The notes under the pieces: model-generated
Told to the model about the DNA's origin: nothing
The model's input: only the letters and a program-made list of their open reading frames with translations
Databases searched by the model: none
NCBI GenBank assembly: GCA_024682015.1
Contig: JAIKZT010000087.1
Span: 1-12,756 of the forward strand
DNA: 12,756 nucleotides
Reading direction: 5' to 3'
DNA from: Clostridia bacterium
GTDB lineage: Bacteria; Bacillota; Clostridia; Peptostreptococcales; Anaerovoracaceae
Program-made: the position numbers and the translations under genes
Shown here: positions 6,316 to 12,756 of the stretch, in pieces
Layout: each line of letters opens with the position of its first letter
Numbering within the stretch: position 1 is the stretch's first letter

Positions 6316-6344
6316 AAAAGGACCGGCGCGAAGCCGGTCCTTTT
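6316..6344. terminator. Bidirectional Rho-independent terminator
   Basis: A perfect 12-bp stem, AAAAGGACCGGC (6316-6327) with GCCGGTCCTTTT (6333-6344), and a five-base loop. Because the stem starts with four A and ends with four T, it works on both strands. It lies between the convergent antiporter (+) and nucleotidase (-) genes and should end both transcripts. Confidence 0.9.
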
Positions 6345-6354
6345 CGTTTGTCCG

Positions 6355-6378
6355 GACGGTCCCTGATCAAGGGCCGTC
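6355..6378. repeat. Hairpin with a dispersed motif, between nucleotidase stop and terminator
   Basis: GACGG-(T)-CCCT (6355-6364) pairs with AGGG-CCGTC (6370-6378) around GATCA: nine base pairs with a one-base bulge. Bases 6355-6367 are the exact reverse complement of 1379-1391 (13 bp), so the motif is dispersed in the genome. It lies a few bases beyond the nucleotidase stop codon and before the strong terminator. Confidence 0.6.
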
Positions 6379-6384
6379 AAATGA

Positions 6385-8556
6385 TTACTTGATGGCGTCG
6401 AGGATGTTGCTGATGAAGACAGCAGCTTCCGCGCGGGTGACCTTGGCAGACGGATCGTACTTGCCTTCACCCTTGCCGCCGACGATGTCGGCCTTGGCGA
6501 GCTTGGTGATCTCGGCTTCGTAGGCGTTGCCCGCGATGTCGTTCAGCTCGACGGCCTTCTTGTCCTTATAGGACTTCTCCGTCAGGATGTTGGCGAAGTA
6601 GTAAGCCATCTCGTCGCGGGTGACGTTCTCGTCGTACTTGCCGTCGAAACGGTCGTCGATGACGCCTTCCGCCTTGAGGTAGTCGCGGAAGGAAGCGCAC
6701 CAGTGGTCGCCCTCAACGGTGTGACCCTTGAAGTTGTCGCCCTTCTGGACGCTGTGCAGGTTGGCCGCGATGACCATGATCTGCGCGTGGGTCAGGTTGC
6801 CGGCCGGCTTGTAGGTGCCGTCGTGGAAACCGTTGATGATGCCCTTTTCGAAGGCAGCCTGCAGATACTTTTCGAACCAGACGCCTTCATCGACATCGGA
6901 GAAAGCTCTGTGAACAGCCTTGGGCTCGACCTTGCTCGGGTCGTTGATGATGTTGATGCGGCCCTGGGGTTCTGCGTACTGGCTGCCGACAACGCCGTTC
7001 AGCTCATCCACGATGTAGTTGATGAGGACCTGGTTGTCGACGAGGACTTCGTCGCGCAGGATGGACTTGTTGTTCTTGCCGAACATGGTGTAGCCATCGC
7101 CGCCGTTCTTCAGCATGTAGTTGTGAGAAGCCAGCTTGTAGATGGCGTTCGGGTCGATGGCCTTGCCGCCGACCTTGACGTCGGAAACTCTTCTCTGGCC
7201 GTCGATCTTCACGAACTCGTTCTTGTCGTTGCGCACGACAGGCGTGTCGATCGCGGTATTGACGGTGCAGGTAAGGCCTGCGACCTGCAGGAAGCCGCCC
7301 AGCTCAGCCGGAACCTGGGAGTAGCCCAGTTCGAGAGCGTCGAGCACCTGCTGGCCGGTGACCTCCACGAGGCAGGCCATGTTGCCGAACGGATGGACGG
7401 AAACGATGTTGCCGAACGTGATGTCGCCGATGGGCAGGTCCGCACGGACGCCACCGCCGTTAACGAAGGCGATGTCCGCGTCCAGGATGTTCAGGTACGC
7501 ATCCGCGCACAGGTCGCCCAGGTTGGTCTCCTTGGAACGGACCGCTCTGGAGCCGTCTTCGTTCTTCGTGGTGAGGTTGACTTCGGTCTTGGCGACGACC
7601 TGATTCGTCAGATCTTCGAACTTCTTGGTGATGGTGTCGATGAACGCGGCAGTATCCGCATCCGCTTCGACGCCTGCGGTCGGAACGAGTTCGCCCGCGA
7701 CGGTGCCGTCCGCCTTGACGGTGATCTTGCCGATGTTGTCGAAGTAGCAGCCGGTCTGCTGGATCAGGACGGCCTTGCCCTCCTTGTTAGCGACGTTTTC
7801 GCTGAACTCGGTGTGGGAGTGTCCGTCGATGAACGCGTCGATGCCGGTGGTGTTGGCGACGACGTCCGTGGAACGATAAGGAACGGAATCCTCGCCCACG
7901 CCCAGGTGGCCGATGGCGATGACGGTGTCCGCGCCTTCCGCTCTGGCGGCGTCAACGGCCTTCTGGACCGCAGCATACAGGTTCTGGCCGTTGTTGCCTT
8001 CGGAGAAACTGTAGATGTAGTTGCCCTTGCCATCCTGGAAGTAGGTCGGCGTGGACTTGATGAAGGTCTCGGGGGTGTCGATGCCCACGAACGCGATCTT
8101 CTTGCCCTTGACTTCGAAGATCTTGTATGCGTCGAACAGGGGTTCGCCGGTGCGCAGATCGATCAGATTGCAGCACACATAGGGGAACTCGGCCACTTCG
8201 CTGGCGATCTTCTTGATCTGATCCATGCCGTAGTCGAAATCGTGGTTGCCCAGGCCTGCCACGTCGATGCCGACATAGTTCATGATCTCGGTGATGTACT
8301 CGCCCTTGGACAGAGTACCGATCACGTCGCCCTGGATGGCGTCACCGTTGTCCACGAGGAAATCCGCGCCCTTGCCCAGCGTGGCGAGCTTGGCATAGTC
8401 CGCGTAATTGTGGCAGTGCGCGTCGTTGATGTGCAGGATGACGATGTCCGATGCCGGAGCCGGAGCGATGACCGTGGTGTCTGCGAAAGCGAAGCTGAAG
8501 CAGCCCAGGATCATTGCCAGCGCCAGCAGCAGAGAGATGAATTTGCTGTTACGCAT
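6385..8556 (-). CDS. Secreted 5'-nucleotidase / metallophosphatase with three SLH repeats
   Basis: A 723-residue exported enzyme of the UshA/YfkN type that should remove phosphate from extracellular nucleotides for nucleoside and phosphate salvage. A signal peptide (1-25, cleavage likely after AFA) precedes the metallophosphatase domain. Its metal ligands are in LHINDAHCH (41-49), NGDAIQGD (70-77), GNHDFDYG (103-110), IGHLG (215-219) and DGHSHTEF (244-251). The 5'-nucleotidase C-terminal domain follows (about 318-535), with TNLGDLCADA (344-353), VNGGGVRADLPIG (365-377) and NGGDGYTMFG (484-493). The last 170 residues hold three S-layer-homology repeats (about 550-600, 612-658, 668-720; the last has VTRAE), which bind the secondary cell-wall polymer, so the enzyme is probably held on the surface. 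C19 in ILGC could be read as a lipobox, but the SPase I site fits better. GGAGG precedes the ATG by five bases. It is monocistronic. Confidence 0.92.
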   Translation of the reverse strand: MRNSKFISLLLALAMILGCFSFAFADTTVIAPAPASDIVILHINDAHCHNYADYAKLATLGKGADFLVDNGDAIQGDVIGTLSKGEYITEIMNYVGIDVAGLGNHDFDYGMDQIKKIASEVAEFPYVCCNLIDLRTGEPLFDAYKIFEVKGKKIAFVGIDTPETFIKSTPTYFQDGKGNYIYSFSEGNNGQNLYAAVQKAVDAARAEGADTVIAIGHLGVGEDSVPYRSTDVVANTTGIDAFIDGHSHTEFSENVANKEGKAVLIQQTGCYFDNIGKITVKADGTVAGELVPTAGVEADADTAAFIDTITKKFEDLTNQVVAKTEVNLTTKNEDGSRAVRSKETNLGDLCADAYLNILDADIAFVNGGGVRADLPIGDITFGNIVSVHPFGNMACLVEVTGQQVLDALELGYSQVPAELGGFLQVAGLTCTVNTAIDTPVVRNDKNEFVKIDGQRRVSDVKVGGKAIDPNAIYKLASHNYMLKNGGDGYTMFGKNNKSILRDEVLVDNQVLINYIVDELNGVVGSQYAEPQGRINIINDPSKVEPKAVHRAFSDVDEGVWFEKYLQAAFEKGIINGFHDGTYKPAGNLTHAQIMVIAANLHSVQKGDNFKGHTVEGDHWCASFRDYLKAEGVIDDRFDGKYDENVTRDEMAYYFANILTEKSYKDKKAVELNDIAGNAYEAEITKLAKADIVGGKGEGKYDPSAKVTRAEAAVFISNILDAIK

Positions 8557-8574
8557 GTTGTCCTCCAGATTCCC

Positions 8575-8598
8575 GCGCCCGCAGACGGTTTGCGGCGC
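8575..8598 (-). promoter_or_regulatory. Leader hairpin of the nucleotidase mRNA
   Basis: On the minus strand GCGCCGCA pairs with TGC-(G)-GGCGC, eight base pairs with one bulge and a seven-base loop. It ends eight bases upstream of the GGAGG site (minus strand of 8562-8566). No T-run follows, so it is not a terminator; it may stabilise the mRNA 5' end or affect translation. A possible -10 box TATCAT is at 8610-8605 (minus strand), without a good -35. Confidence 0.35.
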
Positions 8599-8620
8599 GA
8601 TTAAATGATAGCTGATAAGT

Positions 8621-8648
8621 AAAAGCGGAGAACCGTCCTCCGCCTTTT
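8621..8648 (-). terminator. Rho-independent terminator of the hydrolase gene
   Basis: On the minus strand GCGGAG (8643-8638) pairs with CTCCGC (8630-8625) around a seven-base loop, followed by TTTT (8624-8621). Four A on the far side extend the pairing after a one-base bulge. It starts 8 bp past the hydrolase stop codon and isolates the hydrolase transcript from the nucleotidase gene. Confidence 0.75.
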
Positions 8649-8656
8649 AGCGAATG

Positions 8657-9508
8657 CTATTCGACCAGGTCCGCCAGGTACTCCGCGACCTTTTGCGCCA
8701 GGAAGATGCGCTGGTCGTTGAAGCCGTGGTCGGAGTTGATCAGCAGGTATTCCTGCTTCGCCTTGCCGGATCCGATCTCCTTGACCTTGTTGTATACCGG
8801 CTCGCACATGGTCTTGGGAGGCGCCAGCGGATCGAGCGCGCCGCCGACAAACATGAAGTTGCGTTCCTTCAGATCTTCACAGGCGTTCATGAACAGCAGG
8901 TCGTCCGCGGTCTCCCTTCCGTTCTGCAGGAAGAATTCCTGCGTCGGGCCGGGCGTGCGCAGGATGGAGCCCTCTTCGAACAGGGGCGCAAGCTCGGCTT
9001 CGGCATCGTGACCCTCGAAGAAGAACTGAGCCACGTCGAACGGAGCGAGGAACACGCCGGCCTTGATATCCGTTCTTCTGCGCAGGACGTTGACGGACGT
9101 CATGCCGCCCATGGAGTGACCCACGAAGAAGATGTTATCGCGGCAGATGCTGTATTTTTCGGCGAATTCATCCGTCTTGCAGTAGTCCAGCAACGCCATG
9201 GCGCATTCCACCAGACCGTCGAACGTATAGTAACCCTCGCTGCCCCAGGCGCCCGGCGCGAACGGATGGACCGTTACGAAACCGGTGCGGCGCAGCGCGT
9301 GGTCGAGATCCTGGTTGTTCGTATATCCCGGAAAACCGTGCAGCGTAATGGCCAGCGGATGCTTCTCGCCCGGCGTGTGCACGGGCACGTAGATCTGGCC
9401 GAGGATGCGGCTGCCCTTCCAGACGAAATCGAGCGCGTCGACGGCGGAACCCTCCTGGCCCGGCTGCATGACGCGGTCTTTTGCGACATATTCAGGATAG
9501 ATCTTCAT
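8657..9508 (-). CDS. Alpha/beta hydrolase (serine esterase/peptidase-like)
   Basis: A 283-residue cytoplasmic alpha/beta hydrolase. The oxyanion-hole strand is LAITLHGFPGY (52-62), the nucleophile elbow is VGHSMGG (129-135) with S132, the acid is probably D226 in GGALDPLAPP, and the catalytic histidine is H261 in NSDHGFND. Spacing and length are normal for the fold. The N-terminal strand pair leading into VPVHTPGEKHPLAITLHG resembles dienelactone-hydrolase or acylaminoacyl-peptidase-like enzymes, but the substrate cannot be assigned. No signal peptide or membrane segment is seen. AAGGAGG lies six bases before the ATG on the minus strand. The gene has its own promoter and terminator and no functional link to its neighbours is evident. 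Confidence 0.85.
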   Translation of the reverse strand: MKIYPEYVAKDRVMQPGQEGSAVDALDFVWKGSRILGQIYVPVHTPGEKHPLAITLHGFPGYTNNQDLDHALRRTGFVTVHPFAPGAWGSEGYYTFDGLVECAMALLDYCKTDEFAEKYSICRDNIFFVGHSMGGMTSVNVLRRRTDIKAGVFLAPFDVAQFFFEGHDAEAELAPLFEEGSILRTPGPTQEFFLQNGRETADDLLFMNACEDLKERNFMFVGGALDPLAPPKTMCEPVYNKVKEIGSGKAKQEYLLINSDHGFNDQRIFLAQKVAEYLADLVE

Positions 9509-9543
9509 CGGTTGCCTCCTTATTCGGAAATCGATCGCATAAT

Positions 9544-9560
9544 GACAAATACTACTTGTC
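9544..9560. promoter_or_regulatory. Near-perfect 17-bp palindromic operator at the hydrolase start
   Basis: On the minus strand the site reads GACAAGTAGTATTTGTC: seven of eight position pairs are complementary around a central G. It begins two bases after the TATAAT -10 box and covers the expected transcription start, so a dimeric repressor bound here would block transcription. The regulator is not identifiable; TetR and MarR families use sites of this size and place. Confidence 0.6.
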
Positions 9561-9561
9561 T

Positions 9562-9567
9562 ATTATA
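9562..9567 (-). promoter_or_regulatory. -10 box of the hydrolase promoter
   Basis: TATAAT on the minus strand, 53 bp upstream of the hydrolase ATG. No good -35 is seen; the position where it would lie falls inside the feoB terminator hairpin (9571-9608), so promoter and terminator overlap. Confidence 0.6.
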
Positions 9568-9570
9568 TAA

Positions 9571-9608
9571 CAAAACGGCGGGCAAGTCTTAAAAGATTTG
9601 ACCGCCGT
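9571..9608 (-). terminator. Rho-independent terminator of feoB
   Basis: On the minus strand ACGGCGG (9608-9602 with flank), CAA and TCTT pair with AAGA, TTG and CCGCCGT (9581-9575), with two single-base mismatches and a two-base loop, followed by TTTTG. It begins about 30 bp past the feoB stop codon. It lies directly against the hydrolase -10 box. Confidence 0.8.
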
Positions 9609-9638
9609 CTCATATTTTTATGCCGGATACAGGTCAGT

Positions 9639-12017
9639 CTACAGGAGCGCTGCAGCGATGATCTTCACGATCAGTGCAAAGACCCACGCAATGGCGCACT
9701 GCTCGATGACGACGCCGACTGCCCATTTGCCCCCGAGTTCTCTGCGGACGGCTGCGATGGCCGCCACGCAGGGCGTGTACAGCAGGCAGAACGTGAGCAG
9801 CGCGAAGGCCGCCGGGAGGGTCAGCGCTGCGGAAAGGCTTTCCCCGAACAGCACGGTAAGCGTCGCGACCACGCTCTCCTTGGCGATGAAGCCCGTGATG
9901 AGCGCCGTGGAGAAGCGCCACGTGCCGAAGCCCAGCGGCGCGAAGACGGGCGCGATAACCCCTCCCAGCTTTGCCAGGATGCTCATCTCCGGCTCGTTCA
10001 CCATGTTGAGCCCCGTGTCGAAGTGCTGCAGGAACCAGATGATGATGCTGGCACAGAAGATGATCGTGAACGCCCGCTGCAGGAAGTCCTTCGCCTTCTC
10101 CCACATGAGCTTCAGGACGCTTTTGGCAGAGGGCATGCGGTAGTTGGGCAGTTCCATCACGAACGGCACCGCCTCGCCCTTGAAAGCCGTCCGCTTCAGC
10201 ACGAGCGCCAGCAGGATGGCGACGGCCACGCCGAAGAGGTACAGCCCCACCATGACCAGGCCAGCATAGGCGGGCACGAAGGCCGCCGTCAGGAAGCCGT
10301 AGATCGGCAGCTTCGCCGTGCAGCTCATGAACGGGGTCAGCAGCATCGTCAGCTTGCGGTCGCGCTCCGAAGGCATGGTGCGGGCGGCCATGTAGGCCGG
10401 GACCGTGCAGCCGAAGCCGATGAGCATGGGCACGATGGAACGGCCCGACAGCCCCACCTTGCGCAGCAGCTTGTCCGTGACGAACGCGATGCGCGCCATG
10501 TAACCCGTATCCTCCAGAAGCGAGAGGAAGAAGAACAGGATGACGATGATGGGAATGAAGCTGAGCACGCTGCCCACGCCCGCGAAGATGCCGTCGGAAA
10601 CGAGGCTCTGCAGCATGGGCGAAGCGCCGGAGCGCTCCATGGCGGCTGCAGCCCACTCGCCGAGGGACGTGATGCCGCCGTCCAGCAGATCCTGAAGCCA
10701 GGCGCCGACCACGTTGAACGTGAGCCAGAAGACGAGGGCCATGATGGCGATGAAGGCCGGGATGGCCGTGTATTTACCCGTCAGCACCGTATCCAGCCGC
10801 TGGCTGCGCTCGCGCTCGCGGCTCTCCTTGGGATGCACGACGCTCTGCTCCACGAGGTTCTGGATGAAGGAAAAGCGCATGTCCGCGATGGCGGCAGCCC
10901 GGTCGAGCCCCCTTTCCTCCTCCATCTGCTGCGTGATGTGCTCGATGGTCTCCCGCTCGTTCTGCGTAAGGTTCAGAAGATCCGCCAGCGACTCGTCGCC
11001 CTCGATGAGTTTCGTCGCGGCGAAGCGCGCGGGAATGCCCGCCGCAGCCGCGTGGTCCTCGATGAGGTGGATGATGCCATGGATGGCCCTGTGCACCGCG
11101 CCGCCGTTCTCGTCTTCGCTGCAGAAATCCTTGCGGCCGGGGCGCTCCTGATACTTCGCCACGTGCACCGCATGCTCCGTAAGCTCGCGGATACCGTGTC
11201 CTTTCGCGGCGGAGATGGGCACGACGGGGATGCCCAGCAGAGCCTCCATGCGGTTGATATTGACGGAGCCGCCGTTGCCGGTGAGCTCGTCCATCATGTT
11301 CAGCGCGAGCACCATGGGAACGTTCAGCTCCATGAGCTGCATCGTCAGGTACAGGCCTCGCTCGATGCTGGTGGCGTCGAGGATGTTGATGATGCCGGAC
11401 GGCTTTTCGTCCAGGATGAAGCTGCGGGAAACGATCTCCTCCCGCGTATAGGGCGACAGCGAATAGATGCCGGGCAGGTCCGTGATGCGCGTGCCCGGAT
11501 ACCCCGAGATCTCGCCGTCCTTGCGGTCTACCGTAACGCCAGGGAAATTGCCCACGTGCTGATTCGAGCCCGTCAGCGCGTTGAACAGCGTCGTCTTGCC
11601 GCTGTTCTGGTTGCCCGCCAGCGCGAACGTGATCCGGGCAGTTCTCGGCAGCGGATCCTCTGTGGCGCGGTCGTGGGTCTTGCCGTATTCGCCGAGGCCT
11701 GGGTGTTCGATGTCGCTGTAGACGCCGGCGGGAATGGCAGCCTGCGGCGCATCCGCACGCGAGAGCACGATGCAGTCCGCCTCTGTCAGGCGCAGCGTCA
11801 GCTCGTAGCCGCGCAGGCGGATCTCCAGAGGGTCACCCATCGGCGCGAATTTGATCAGCTCGATCGCAGTGCCGGGCGTAAGCCCCATGTCCAGCAGGTG
11901 CTGGCGCAGCGCGCCTTCCCCGCCCACTTCGGTGACCCGGCCATGTTCGCCGGGCTTCAGTTCGCTGAGTTTGATCGTCTTGTTTTGCGTTTCGTTCATT
12001 TGTTTTTCTATTCCCAT
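9639..12017 (-). CDS. feoB: FeoA-FeoB fusion ferrous iron transporter
   Basis: A 792-residue iron(II) uptake protein in which a FeoA (SH3-like) domain (about 14-88, with LSELKPGEHGRV and LLDMGLTPGT) is joined to a full FeoB. The FeoB GTPase has G1 GNQNSGKT (135-142), the G2 threonine in GVTVDRK (160-166), G3 DLPG (180-183), G4 NMMD (240-243) and G5 SAAKG (269-273). Helices start near 417, and the two inverted Gate motifs are FGCTVPA (535-541, C537) and SCTAKLPIY (565-573, C566). The tail is short and ends in a helix, with no Cys-rich FeoC-like end. In most bacteria FeoA is a separate 75-90 residue protein encoded next to feoB; here there is no other FeoA in the window. Neither the ATG at 12017 nor the in-frame ATG at 11999 has a good ribosome-binding site; both keep the FeoA domain. 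It is monocistronic with a strong, probably iron-repressed promoter. Confidence 0.95.
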   Translation of the reverse strand: MGIEKQMNETQNKTIKLSELKPGEHGRVTEVGGEGALRQHLLDMGLTPGTAIELIKFAPMGDPLEIRLRGYELTLRLTEADCIVLSRADAPQAAIPAGVYSDIEHPGLGEYGKTHDRATEDPLPRTARITFALAGNQNSGKTTLFNALTGSNQHVGNFPGVTVDRKDGEISGYPGTRITDLPGIYSLSPYTREEIVSRSFILDEKPSGIINILDATSIERGLYLTMQLMELNVPMVLALNMMDELTGNGGSVNINRMEALLGIPVVPISAAKGHGIRELTEHAVHVAKYQERPGRKDFCSEDENGGAVHRAIHGIIHLIEDHAAAAGIPARFAATKLIEGDESLADLLNLTQNERETIEHITQQMEEERGLDRAAAIADMRFSFIQNLVEQSVVHPKESRERERSQRLDTVLTGKYTAIPAFIAIMALVFWLTFNVVGAWLQDLLDGGITSLGEWAAAAMERSGASPMLQSLVSDGIFAGVGSVLSFIPIIVILFFFLSLLEDTGYMARIAFVTDKLLRKVGLSGRSIVPMLIGFGCTVPAYMAARTMPSERDRKLTMLLTPFMSCTAKLPIYGFLTAAFVPAYAGLVMVGLYLFGVAVAILLALVLKRTAFKGEAVPFVMELPNYRMPSAKSVLKLMWEKAKDFLQRAFTIIFCASIIIWFLQHFDTGLNMVNEPEMSILAKLGGVIAPVFAPLGFGTWRFSTALITGFIAKESVVATLTVLFGESLSAALTLPAAFALLTFCLLYTPCVAAIAAVRRELGGKWAVGVVIEQCAIAWVFALIVKIIAAALL

Positions 12018-12050
12018 TTCAGGATAAAGTACGCGTTTTGTACCTCAATC

Positions 12051-12080
12051 ATTATAAATTAGCCTATGCTAACTTGTCAA
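12051..12080 (-). promoter_or_regulatory. Promoter of the feoA-feoB fusion gene
   Basis: On the minus strand TTGACA (12080-12075), an 18-base spacer and TATAAT (12056-12051): both boxes match the vegetative consensus perfectly. Transcription should start near 12044, giving a leader of about 27 nt to the first ATG. Confidence 0.8.
12059..12072. promoter_or_regulatory. Metal-repressor-like inverted repeat in the feoB promoter spacer
   Basis: TTAGC-ctat-GCTAA is a perfect five-base inverted repeat that fills the spacer between -35 and -10. TTAG...CTAA half-sites are characteristic of DtxR/IdeR/MntR-type repressors, and iron transporter genes are typical targets. The spacing differs from the textbook IdeR box, so the regulator is inferred. 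ATAATGATT, next to it on the minus strand at the -10 box, also resembles half of a Fur box. Confidence 0.6.
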
Positions 12081-12184
12081 TATCAAAACATGAAAAGGAC
12101 GCTGTTTCCAGGACTGCGGAATGCGCAGGCAGGCTCTGCCGCCCCAGAGCGGGATCCCGAAGCCCCTTGAAAAAGCCTGCAGCG

Positions 12185-12218
12185 AAAAAGCGGCCCTCCC
12201 GTCATCCGGGAGGACCGC
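12185..12218 (-). terminator. Rho-independent terminator of the right-hand gene
   Basis: On the minus strand GCGGTCCTCCCG (12218-12207) pairs with CGGGAGGGCCGC (12201-12190): twelve base pairs with one G-T wobble, a five-base loop and TTTTT (12189-12185) after it. It lies 27 bp past the stop codon of the gene ending at 12246 and separates it from feoB. Confidence 0.9.
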
Positions 12219-12245
12219 CCTCTTGATCGCAGTTGCTTTATGGAC

Positions 12246-12755
12246 TTATTCGCCGCCGCCCGTTCCCAGCGATTCGCCTTCGGGCGCAAAGTCGCTGGCG
12301 GTAAACATGACCCGCACCTCCGCGGCCTGCGAAGGCACGCTGTCGAACGTGAAGTGCATGGAAGCATTCTCGTCCGCGTTGGAGGCGACCGGGTCTGCGA
12401 TGGCCACGCCGATGAACCGGCCGTACTGGTCGTACAGCGCCGCAAAGCCGATCAGCATCGTATCGGGCTCAACGCCGCCGGTGACCAGCGACGCGGACAG
12501 TTCCTTCGTCGTCTTCATGTTCTCGACGACGTCTTCCTGTCCGTTCCGGGTCCACAGCCTTGCCACCGCGGAAACGGGCCTGGCCGGATTGACGGCTTCG
12601 ATCTTTTCGACGGCAAAGCCGAAGAATCCGTTGTTGTAATCGAAATACACTTCGACTTCAGCCCGGTTCCCTTCCACCGTTATCGTATAATCGTTGTAAT
12701 CCAAACTCGTGTATACCCCGTTGACCGTTACATAGTTATAAGAACGATCAGAGAA
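12246..12755 (-). CDS. Unrecognised protein, C-terminal part (5' end outside window)
   Basis: The frame is open to the right edge: upstream of the TTG at 12704 it continues without a stop (reading NYVTVNGVYTSLDYNDYTITV), and there is no ribosome-binding site at that TTG, so the gene starts beyond the window. The visible 169 residues alternate short beta-type stretches, such as YTITVEGNRAEVEVYFDY, AVEKIEAVN, LIGFAALYDQYG and EVRVMFTASDF, which looks like two immunoglobulin- or bacterial-surface-type beta sandwiches, ending ESLGTGGGE. The many aromatic and acidic residues and lack of lysine-rich stretches suit an exported protein, but the N-terminus that would show a signal peptide is missing. 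I do not recognise a family. Confidence 0.7.
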   Translation of the reverse strand, partial: FSDRSYNYVTVNGVYTSLDYNDYTITVEGNRAEVEVYFDYNNGFFGFAVEKIEAVNPARPVSAVARLWTRNGQEDVVENMKTTKELSASLVTGGVEPDTMLIGFAALYDQYGRFIGVAIADPVASNADENASMHFTFDSVPSQAAEVRVMFTASDFAPEGESLGTGGGE

Positions 12756-12756
12756 G

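Noticed and set aside
6703..8604. 633-residue open frame on the plus strand across the nucleotidase
   Set aside because: Antisense shadow of a gene with clear signal peptide and metal-binding motifs; the translation is repetitive in V, D, L and A with no domain.
11600..11615. Glutamine in the FeoB G1 loop (GNQNSGKT) as a defect
   Set aside because: The lysine and threonine that contact the nucleotide are intact, and variation at this position is, as I recall, common in FeoB proteins.
10023..12062. 679-residue open frame on the plus strand across feoB
   Set aside because: Antisense of a certain FeoB; rich in R, D, H and Q, with no family motif and no ribosome-binding site.
12702..12704. TTG start for the right-hand gene
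   Set aside because: The frame stays open to the window edge with protein-like sequence and no ribosome-binding site is present, so the gene is truncated by the window.

Overview
The window looks like chromosomal DNA of a GC-rich member of the Firmicutes (Bacillota), most likely the class Clostridia. The evidence is a DUF1836 regulator (a family I know from Firmicutes), a surface nucleotidase with three S-layer-homology repeats, strong GGAGG ribosome-binding sites and consensus TTGACA/TATAAT promoters in short AT-rich gaps between GC-rich genes. No genus can be named from this sequence alone. No phage, transposase, CRISPR, toxin or defence gene was seen.

Layout, left to right. The C-terminal end of a MATE-type transporter (2-520, +) runs in from outside. 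It is followed by about 940 bp without a gene (521-1458), lying between two convergent gene ends. This holds five contiguous 62-bp repeats (595-904), then a chain of small hairpins and a 22-bp direct repeat. Next is a 600-residue AMP-forming acyl-CoA synthetase (1459-3261, -). It is divergent from a DUF1836 DNA-binding-type protein (3463-3978, +) across a 201-bp AT-rich region holding two opposed promoters and three palindromes. The DUF1836 gene is followed after 23 bp by a 755-residue CPA2-type monovalent cation/proton antiporter with two RCK-C domains (4002-6269, +), probably one operon. A strong bidirectional terminator (6316-6344) separates it from a convergent secreted 5'-nucleotidase with three SLH repeats (6385-8556, -).

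Upstream of that, on the same strand but each with its own promoter and terminator signals, lie an alpha/beta hydrolase (8657-9508, -), a FeoA-FeoB fusion ferrous iron transporter (9639-12017, -), and the C-terminal end of an unrecognised protein (12246-12755, -) that leaves the window on the right.

The genes do not form one pathway. They are separate housekeeping and envelope units: fatty-acid activation, cation homeostasis, extracellular nucleotide salvage, an esterase/peptidase-like hydrolase and iron uptake. The clearest regulatory architecture is a metal-repressor-like inverted repeat in the -35/-10 spacer of the feoB promoter, and palindromes sitting on the predicted transcription starts of the acyl-CoA synthetase, DUF1836 and hydrolase genes. 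The least explained DNA is 521-1458, where structured repeats unlike any standard feature have accumulated.
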